This document shows, piece by piece, positions 1 to 4,657 of a stretch of DNA of 6,681 nucleotides; the first letter of the stretch is position 1, and every line of letters starts with the position of its first letter. The stretch covers positions 1 through 6,681 of the forward strand of contig JAEZEU010000335.1 in NCBI GenBank assembly GCA_023432885.1. The letters run 5' to 3'. This stretch comes from Pseudomonadota bacterium (GTDB lineage: Bacteria > Pseudomonadota > Alphaproteobacteria > Rhizobiales > Xanthobacteraceae). Under the pieces are notes generated by a model. That model saw only the letters and a list, made by a program, of their open reading frames with translations, did not search any database and was not told the DNA's origin. The position numbers and the translations under genes are program-made.

Positions 1-527
1 CGGGGCTTGAAGCCGCCGTCGCCCGCATCGATGCCGACATCCTCGCACTGAAGGCCAGCGTCGAGCAGAACGCCAAGCTCGGCGTAACCCAGTTCAACAA
101 GACCAGCGACCGCCTCGAAAAGGTCGAGAAGGCGCAAGCCGAGCCCGCCACAAGGCTCGCCAAGCTTTCCGAAGAGATCAGCAAGCTGCGCGCCGTACAG
201 ACCACCGCTGCAGCCTCCGCCGCTGCGCCAGCGGCTGCCGCATCTATTGCGCCAAAGGACATTACGGGATCGGTCGCGCCGGCCGCAGCCGCTGCGCCTC
301 CCGCGTCTGCCGCGAACGCCAAGGTCGAAGTCGGCAGGCTGCCGACGGTGGAAGGTTGGGTGCTGCGCGAAGTCGGCAGGGGCAGCGCGCTGATCGAGAG
401 CCGCCGTGGGCTGTATGAGGTCTTTGCCGGCGATCCCATTCCCGGCCTTGGCCGCGTCGATGCCATCCGCAAGCAGGACGGCCGCTGGGTTGTCGTCACC
501 AGCAGGGGCCTGATCGTCGCGCGCTGA
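1..527 (+). CDS. Coiled-coil protein with Ala/Pro linker and small C-terminal domain, 5' end missing
   Basis: An open frame enters from the left edge (first whole codon at base 3) and ends at TGA 525-527, giving the last 174 residues of a longer protein. Residues 1-66 look like an amphipathic coiled coil, rich in Glu, Lys, Ala and Leu with heptad-like spacing. Residues 67-106 are a low-complexity Ala/Pro linker containing KDITGSV. Residues about 107-174 form a compact, probably beta-rich domain (EGWVLREVGRGSALIES, then GLYEVFAGDPIPGLGRV, then GRWVVVTSRGLIVAR). From memory, similar C-terminal domains occur in hypothetical rhizobial proteins that have an N-terminal membrane anchor, so an inner-membrane protein facing the periplasm is possible, but the anchor would lie outside the window. 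The function is unknown. A strong terminator 35 nt after the stop marks the end of its transcript. The frame is well supported because it stays open and ends just before the terminator. Confidence 0.85.
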   Translation, partial: GLEAAVARIDADILALKASVEQNAKLGVTQFNKTSDRLEKVEKAQAEPATRLAKLSEEISKLRAVQTTAAASAAAPAAAASIAPKDITGSVAPAAAAAPPASAANAKVEVGRLPTVEGWVLREVGRGSALIESRRGLYEVFAGDPIPGLGRVDAIRKQDGRWVVVTSRGLIVAR

Positions 528-550
528 CGATGCTCGCGCGAAATCCCGGT

Positions 551-578
551 GCTTCACTGCGAAGGCGCTTCACTGCGA
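551..578. repeat. 12-bp direct repeat overlapping the terminator
   Basis: GCTTCACTGCGA occurs at 551-562 and again at 567-578, a period of 16 nt. The second copy is the upstream arm plus loop of the terminator. The first copy could pair through GCTTCAC (551-557) with GTGAAGC (580-586), giving a weaker competing helix. It looks like a small local duplication. Confidence 0.75.
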
Positions 579-594
579 TGTGAAGCGCCTTTTT
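562..594 (+). terminator. Rho-independent terminator
   Basis: A 12-bp perfect stem (562-573 with 580-591) closes a 6-nt loop, TGCGAT, and runs into a T tract at 590-594. The stem core is GGCGCTTCAC pairing with GTGAAGCGCC. It lies 35 nt after the stop of the upstream coiled-coil gene and before the next gene, so it should end the upstream transcript and separate the two genes. Confidence 0.9.
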
Positions 595-626
595 GCCTTG
601 AACCCGCCACTCCGCGCGGTGTTAGT

Positions 627-630
627 GAGG
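627..630 (+). promoter_or_regulatory. Closely spaced ribosome binding site for the haem-motif gene
   Basis: GAGG lies only 2 nt before the ATG at 633. This is tighter than usual, so the site is plausible rather than strong. It supports the start at 633 over the in-frame GTG at 549, because translation from 549 would have to pass through the terminator stem. Confidence 0.4.
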
Positions 631-632
631 AT

Positions 633-2192
633 ATGAACCTACTTGCGCGGTGCCTCCTTGTCCTGCTTTGCCTGCCGGGCTGCGCGCTGCCGGTTCGGGC
701 GGCGCCGGACCTGCCGCTCGAGCGCGGAACCGCTGTCACCGATCCGCTCGCTTTGCGCGAACTCGACCGCGGCCGGTTTGGTCTCGGCCGTATCCTCGAG
801 CCTGCGCGCTCGGCCGAAATGCCGCTCTCCAACGCCGAACTTTTCGCCATGCCGTCGATGGCGCCGGTCAGGGCCGCCATCGATGCCGAATTCGAGCGCT
901 ACACTGCGCGCCACAAGTCAGAAATTCCCGACGAGACCATCGGGGTCGGCGAGGTCTTTGCGTTCCAGCTCTTCGATCGCGCACTGCTGACCTCTCCGGA
1001 TACGCGGTTCGTGCTTGCAGGCATCGTCAACCGCATGGACCGCGCCTTTGTCGCTGAAGCAAATTGCGGCGAAATCCGTCTGATCTACCGGCTGGTCCGC
1101 ACCAATGCGCCCGCGGGCACCGAGACTTCACCCCGGCTGCCGATGACGCTCAATGTCGTGCTACGCGCCAAGGGCGAGCCGCCGGTCGATCGCGACGGCA
1201 GACCGATCACCTGCGCCGCCATCGCGGAGCGCTGGCTGGCGACGTCGGACCTGTCGGTGACCGGCCGCGATCTTGCCGCAAGGCTACAGGCCAAGGACGG
1301 CCCGCTCGATCTCGTGATGCCCGAGAACATCGATCGCATCGAGACCAACCTGCAGATCGCGCATGCGCCCAAGTCGCAGAAGCGCGACTTCCGCACCGAC
1401 TATCTGCTGAAGCTGTTCCGCTACAACGCGCAAACGCGCCGGTTCGAAGAGGGACCGCTTGAGAACCAGATCGATCGCGAGCGCCTCCTTGCCGACGCGA
1501 ATCTCGCGAGCGAGTTCAAGGCATGGCTGCTCGATCCCGTACACTTCGGCGCGCTCGATCGCGGCACCGTTCTGATCCCGGAAAAATTTCTGGCCATGGC
1601 CGCGATCACATCAACGCCCGTCGGCTTCACGCCATCGAGCCTGCTGCCCGCGTTCGGCCTCAGCGAAGGCGAGGGGAGCAATCCGGTTTTCAGCGAGACC
1701 GATGTCGTTGCCGCGCTGAAAAAGGCGGCAAGCGAAGGAACCGCCTTGCAGAACATCCGGTCCTTTGCTGGCTTCCAGCGGCGGCTCAACGATATCACCT
1801 GCGCCGGCTGCCACCAGACCCGCGGCATCGGCGGTTTCCATTTTCCGGGCGCCGACTGGATGGCGGCCAAGCCGTCGAACGGGACCGTGGTTCCGGCATC
1901 GCCGCATTTCTTCGCCGACCAGCCGCGCCGCCGCGATATCCTCGCCGCGTTGCGTGACGGCGGGCAGCCGGACTATTCCAAAGGTTTTGCCAGCCGCCCG
2001 CAATCGCGCGGCGCGCAGGAGCTTGCCGGCACAGAGTTTCTCGATGGGTGGGGCGCGCATTGCTACCGGCTGGAGCGCCGCAAGGCCTCCAACGATGCGA
2101 GTTTCCGCAACTGGACCTGCGCAAAAGGGCTCGCCTGCCAGACGGCCGATGCCGCGACGCGCATGGGCATGTGCTTCGTGAAGGCACGATAG
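633..2192 (+). CDS. Exported protein with a single c-type haem motif, function unknown
   Basis: A protein of 519 residues from ATG 633. Residues 1-23 form a signal peptide: a short N-region with Arg6, a Leu-rich core, and either a VRA cleavage site (after Ala23) or a weak lipobox LPGC (Cys17). The mature protein should act in the periplasm or be anchored to a membrane. Residues 390-394 (bases 1800-1814) are CAGCH, the CxxCH motif for covalent haem c. No distal Met ligand is obvious; His403 and Met410 are candidates. Eight Cys lie beyond Cys17: two in the haem motif, plus 145 (within NCGEIRLIYR), 194, 477, 496, 502 and 514, enough for three disulfides, which fits export. I recognise no catalytic domain. 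The 350 residues before the motif are far longer than a plain cytochrome c, so this may be a redox or electron-transfer protein of an uncharacterised family. It could instead be a Cys-rich protein with a chance CxxCH. The terminator upstream implies its own promoter. Confidence 0.85.
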   Translation: MNLLARCLLVLLCLPGCALPVRAAPDLPLERGTAVTDPLALRELDRGRFGLGRILEPARSAEMPLSNAELFAMPSMAPVRAAIDAEFERYTARHKSEIPDETIGVGEVFAFQLFDRALLTSPDTRFVLAGIVNRMDRAFVAEANCGEIRLIYRLVRTNAPAGTETSPRLPMTLNVVLRAKGEPPVDRDGRPITCAAIAERWLATSDLSVTGRDLAARLQAKDGPLDLVMPENIDRIETNLQIAHAPKSQKRDFRTDYLLKLFRYNAQTRRFEEGPLENQIDRERLLADANLASEFKAWLLDPVHFGALDRGTVLIPEKFLAMAAITSTPVGFTPSSLLPAFGLSEGEGSNPVFSETDVVAALKKAASEGTALQNIRSFAGFQRRLNDITCAGCHQTRGIGGFHFPGADWMAAKPSNGTVVPASPHFFADQPRRRDILAALRDGGQPDYSKGFASRPQSRGAQELAGTEFLDGWGAHCYRLERRKASNDASFRNWTCAKGLACQTADAATRMGMCFVKAR

Positions 2193-2264
2193 GCTCGGAC
2201 AGCCGTGGGCTCTCTTGGCCACATGCCATCGTTTGATGCTAGACCCATCCGGCAATAAGCCGTT

Positions 2265-2270
2265 AGGAGA
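2265..2270 (+). promoter_or_regulatory. Shine-Dalgarno deciding the start of the 55-residue protein
   Basis: AGGAGA stands 4 nt before ATG 2275, at good spacing. The in-frame TTG at 2215 has no comparable site, so the shorter product is preferred. Confidence 0.8.
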
Positions 2271-2274
2271 TCCG

Positions 2275-2442
2275 ATGAGCACTCCGGACGCCAAGGAGAA
2301 GGCCCGCAACCGCGAAATCGCTCAGAATGAGCAAAATCGCAAGGCCGTTTCCGCTGTTCGCGTTAGCGGCTGGGCCGTCTTCAGTGCCTTCGTCATCGCC
2401 GCGATCGTCGTCGGCATCGTCTGGGCCTGGACGCACCGCTAA
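2275..2442 (+). CDS. Small single-span membrane protein, hypothetical
   Basis: A 55-residue protein from ATG 2275, chosen because a strong AGGAGA site lies 4 nt upstream. Residues 1-30 are very polar and charged (Lys, Arg, Glu, Asn, Gln), probably a cytoplasmic helix. Residues 32-52 are one hydrophobic segment (core AVFSAFVIAAIVVGIVWAW) followed by a short basic tail, THR. There is no signal-peptidase site, so it should stay in the inner membrane as a one-span protein. No Cys, metal-binding or catalytic motif is visible and the function is unknown. It lies 82 nt after the haem-motif gene on the same strand with no terminator between, so the two may share a transcript. The clean frame, good ribosome site and textbook membrane segment argue that it is real despite its size. 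Confidence 0.8.
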   Translation: MSTPDAKEKARNREIAQNEQNRKAVSAVRVSGWAVFSAFVIAAIVVGIVWAWTHR

Positions 2443-2480
2443 GCGCTTGAGGCCTTCTTAGTGAGGGACGTAGCAGCGCT

Positions 2481-2505
2481 ACCTTCTCCCACAAGGTGAG
2501 AAGGT
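2481..2505. repeat. Short palindromic element between convergent genes
   Basis: ACCTTCTC (2481-2488) and GAGAAGGT (2498-2505) form a perfect 8-bp stem around a 9-nt loop. It sits in the 92-nt gap (2443-2534) between the 3' ends of two convergent genes. Neither strand has a T tract after the stem, so it is not a standard intrinsic terminator. It resembles short dispersed palindromes that I recall from Bradyrhizobium intergenic regions. I see nothing else of note in the gap. Confidence 0.6.
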
Positions 2506-2534
2506 GAGATCGTCATGCGGCCAACGCCATCATG

Positions 2535-3182
2535 CTACTTCGCGTAGTGCGTCATCCGCTTGCCAGGCAGGAGATCGTAGGCGGATTTCCACCCCGGCAG
2601 CTGCGCCATGCGGCCGAGCCAGGCGGCGACGGCCGGATGGCTCGATGCAAAATCATAGCCGGTCTCGTCGGCCGGATAATGCAGATAGGCCATCATGGAA
2701 ATATCCGCGATCGTCGGCCGCGCGCCGATCGCGAATGCGTTCGTCTTCAGATGCTGATCGAGGATAGAGAGAAAATCATCCAGCCGCCGGCGAAAGTGTT
2801 TTTGTACATGCTCGTCCGGCGAGGGCGTGAAGGCACGGTAGTAGCGGTAGGTCGCCATGTAGCCGGTGAGCTTGTGGTTGTCCCAGAACAACCAGCGCAG
2901 CAGCTCGAATCTTTCATCGTCGGTCTCGCCGCCGAAACGGCCGTATTGCTCGGAGAGCTTGAGCAGGATCGGCGCGGTCTGGGTGAAGCGCTTGCCGTCG
3001 ATCTCCAGCACCGGGATCTCGCCCATCGGATTGACGTCGCGCCGCCACTTCGCGGTGCGCGTGGCCCCGCCGGCGAAATCGGTCCATACCCCTTCAAAGC
3101 TTTCGCCGCAAAGCGTGAGCATCAGCGCGAGCTTGTAGCTGTTCCCGGATTCGGGGAAGTAGTGCAGGCGATACTTGGGCAT
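2535..3182 (-). CDS. Glutathione S-transferase family protein
   Basis: A 215-residue protein, the usual length for cytosolic GSTs, which conjugate glutathione to electrophiles or use it in isomerase or reductive reactions. Residues 1-80 fit the thioredoxin-like N-terminal domain: strand YRLHYFP, then Ser12/Ser15 where Ser- or Tyr-type GSTs place the catalytic hydroxyl, then GEIPVLEIDG with the cis-proline at Pro57. The motif that normally reads E/Q-S and holds the glutathione gamma-glutamyl group reads QT here (Gln68-Thr69), a conservative change. Residues about 90-215 are the all-alpha C-terminal domain; PTIADISMMAYLHY supplies the usual T-x-x-D N-capping box. The ATG lies 3 nt after the stop of the CoA-transferase gene, so the two are almost certainly co-transcribed and probably translationally coupled. 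The family is secure; class and substrate cannot be assigned. Confidence 0.93.
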   Translation of the reverse strand: MPKYRLHYFPESGNSYKLALMLTLCGESFEGVWTDFAGGATRTAKWRRDVNPMGEIPVLEIDGKRFTQTAPILLKLSEQYGRFGGETDDERFELLRWLFWDNHKLTGYMATYRYYRAFTPSPDEHVQKHFRRRLDDFLSILDQHLKTNAFAIGARPTIADISMMAYLHYPADETGYDFASSHPAVAAWLGRMAQLPGWKSAYDLLPGKRMTHYAK

Positions 3183-3185
3183 GCT

Positions 3186-4394
3186 TCACGCCACCGCGCC
3201 GGACGCGCGCAGCTTCCTGATCGCAGCCTCGTCGTAGCCGGCGCTGCGCAAGATCTCGTCGCTGTGCTCGCCGATCCCGGGCGGCTTGCGCGGCTGCACC
3301 TTCCTTGATCCATCGACCCAGATCGGGCTGTTGACGGTCAGCATCGTGTCGTTCTCGAAGGGTACCAGCACCTCGTTGTCGATCATCTGCTTGTCATGCG
3401 GGATGTCGTCGAGAATGCCGACCACGCCGAACACCAGGCCATTGCCGTCGAGGATCTTGCGCCATTCGGCAAGCGGCTTCGTCGCGAACACCTCGTCGAA
3501 GATCTTCACCAGTTGCAGCGAGTTGGCGTGGCGGTCCTTCTTCTGCGCAAATCGAGGGTCGCTGATGAGGTCTTCGCGGCCGAGACATTTCGCCAGCGTC
3601 GGCCATTGCCGATCCTCGTTGAGCAGCGACAGGATCACCCAGCGGCCGTCCTGGCACTGATAGTGATTGGTGACGGCATTCAGGGCATTCTCGCGCGAGC
3701 GCCGCGGCAGGAACTTGGCGCCGACAAGCTTCGCCTGCGCCAGCACGGAGGCCGCCCACACGCCGTTCGCCATCAGGTTGGACGAGACATGCGAGCCCTT
3801 GCCGGTGCGCTCGCGCTTGTAGAGCGCGGTGACGATCGCGCTATAGAATGCCATGGCGCAGGGATGGTCGCCCATGCCGGCGACGGAGCGCGCGGGCGTG
3901 GTGTGCTCGTCGGCGCGCACGAGGTCCATCAGGCCGGAACGCGCCCAATAGGCATTGCTGTCGAACCCGGGCTTGTTGGCCTCCTCGCCCTTCTCGCCAT
4001 AGCCGGTGAAGGAGGCATAGATCAGGCGTTCATTTGTAGGAGCAAGGCGCTCGTAGGTGATGCCGAGCCGCTGGCGTACCTGCGGCGGATAATTGGTGAT
4101 GAAGACGTCGGCCTCCGCCGCGAGCCTGTGCAGCACCGCCTGGCCTTCCGGTTTCGAGAGGTCGAGGGCAAGGCTCCGCTTGTTGCGCGCTTCCAGCAGC
4201 CAGGCGAAGTTGTGCTCGCTGTGGGGGTAGCCCGGAAGGTTGGGGAGGTTGCGATAGGGATCGCCCTGGCCCGGCGGCTCGATCTTGATCACGTCGGCGC
4301 CGAAATCCGACAGCACGGTGGCGGCCGCAGGTGCTGCGATGAAGCTTGCGCAGTCCAGCACCTTCAGCCCTTCGAAAATGCCCTTTTCTTCCAT
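3186..4394 (-). CDS. CaiB/BaiF family (class III) CoA-transferase
   Basis: A 402-residue protein from ATG 4394, the typical family length. These enzymes move CoA between an acyl-CoA and a free carboxylic acid through aspartyl anhydride intermediates. The N-terminus has the family signature: GLKVLD, then LSDFGADVIKIEPPGQGDPY at residues 28-47. Residues 68-78 (EARNKRSLALD) match the next conserved block. Asp176 in GMGDHP (codon 3867-3869) aligns by eye with the catalytic Asp, followed by the conserved ALYKRERTGKG. The residues after this Asp are His-Pro-Cys where many relatives have a more Gly-rich turn. An in-frame ATG at 4502 would add 36 residues with no family similarity, so I prefer 4394, which has AGGGGAG 10 nt upstream. 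It is followed 3 nt later by the GST gene. Carnitine, formyl-CoA/oxalate, bile acid or other substrates cannot be told apart; a racemase of the same fold is less likely. Confidence 0.93.
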   Translation of the reverse strand: MEEKGIFEGLKVLDCASFIAAPAAATVLSDFGADVIKIEPPGQGDPYRNLPNLPGYPHSEHNFAWLLEARNKRSLALDLSKPEGQAVLHRLAAEADVFITNYPPQVRQRLGITYERLAPTNERLIYASFTGYGEKGEEANKPGFDSNAYWARSGLMDLVRADEHTTPARSVAGMGDHPCAMAFYSAIVTALYKRERTGKGSHVSSNLMANGVWAASVLAQAKLVGAKFLPRRSRENALNAVTNHYQCQDGRWVILSLLNEDRQWPTLAKCLGREDLISDPRFAQKKDRHANSLQLVKIFDEVFATKPLAEWRKILDGNGLVFGVVGILDDIPHDKQMIDNEVLVPFENDTMLTVNSPIWVDGSRKVQPRKPPGIGEHSDEILRSAGYDEAAIRKLRASGAVA

Positions 4395-4404
4395 CTCGGC
4401 GTCG

Positions 4405-4411
4405 CTCCCCT
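4405..4411 (-). promoter_or_regulatory. Shine-Dalgarno for the CoA-transferase
   Basis: On the minus strand AGGGGAG ends 10 nt before ATG 4394. The spacing is slightly long, but it is the best site near any candidate start, and it agrees with where family similarity begins. Confidence 0.5.
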
Positions 4412-4491
4412 CGCGCTTGTTGGCGTTGTTGTCGGATAAAAGTGCCGCTGCAACCAAAGTGGTCCGGGAGACCATTTGAACCATGTTGCGA

Positions 4492-4529
4492 GGGCGATGC
4501 AACGCCCGGCGGCGTCATGGGGCGATGCA
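4492..4529. repeat. 10-bp direct repeat upstream of the CoA-transferase
   Basis: GGGCGATGCA occurs at 4492-4501 and 4520-4529 (period 28 nt), about 100-135 nt upstream of the preferred CoA-transferase start. Nine of its bases recur inverted at 4632-4640 (GCATCGCCC) inside the neighbouring hairpin element. The pair could be an operator or simply relics of the same repeat family. Confidence 0.4.
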
Positions 4530-4545
4530 TCTGCGGTCCATCACC

Positions 4546-4650
4546 CGTCGTTCCGGGATGGTGCGAAAGCACCAGGCCCGGAATCTCGGGATTCCCGAGG
4601 GGCGCAAGGGCGCCCCATCGTTCGATGCTGCGCATCGCCCGGGAATGACG
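4546..4650. repeat. 105-bp hairpin-rich intergenic palindromic element
   Basis: The ends are an imperfect inverted repeat: CGTCGTTCCGGG (4546-4557) against CCCGGGAATGACG (4638-4650), differing by one base and one indel. Four perfect hairpins lie inside: 4559-4574 (6-bp stem, GAAA loop), 4585-4599 (CTCGGG/CCCGAG, loop ATT), 4599-4616 (GGGGCGC/GCGCCCC, loop AAGG) and 4623-4637 (CGATGC/GCATCG, loop TGC). From memory this matches a dispersed palindromic repeat common between Bradyrhizobium genes. It encodes nothing visible and lacks T tracts. It lies in the 263-nt gap between putA and the CoA-transferase gene, which point the same way, and starts 8 nt past the putA stop. It may protect or process the putA mRNA 3' end. 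Confidence 0.8.
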
Positions 4651-4657
4651 ATCGGCG

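Noticed and set aside
645..690. Lipoprotein signal with Cys17 as the lipid anchor
   Set aside because: Pro at position -2 of the lipobox is unusual, and a good VRA signal peptidase I site follows six residues later, so a lipoprotein call is not secure.
2215..2250. Possible promoter (TTGGCC with TAGACC-like -10) before the 55-residue protein
   Set aside because: Both boxes are poor; co-transcription with the gene upstream explains expression as well.
1611..2309. Minus-strand open frame (232 codons) opposite the haem-motif gene
   Set aside because: It is antisense to a protein with a signal peptide and CxxCH, runs through the intergenic gap and ribosome site at 2265-2270, and has no domain.
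2532..3308. Plus-strand open frame (258 codons) opposite the GST and the end of the CoA-transferase
   Set aside because: It spans the junction of two well-supported minus-strand genes and its composition looks like a mirror of their codons.
3396..4439. Long plus-strand open frame (347 codons) opposite the CoA-transferase
   Set aside because: It lies wholly antisense to a gene with clear family motifs, has no ribosome site or domain, and is expected from GC-rich codon bias.
4395..4502. 36-residue N-terminal extension of the CoA-transferase from ATG 4502
   Set aside because: The extension has no family similarity and no good ribosome site, and it crosses the direct-repeat region. It cannot be fully excluded.
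4462..4504. Minus-strand promoter-like pair TTGCAT, 17 nt, TCAAAT upstream of the CoA-transferase
   Set aside because: Only 3 of 6 and 4 of 6 bases match the consensus, which is expected by chance in this length of sequence.
4546..4650. Intrinsic terminator for putA or a structured ncRNA gene
   Set aside because: No T tract follows any of the hairpins on the minus strand, and no promoter is visible; a dispersed palindromic repeat explains it better.
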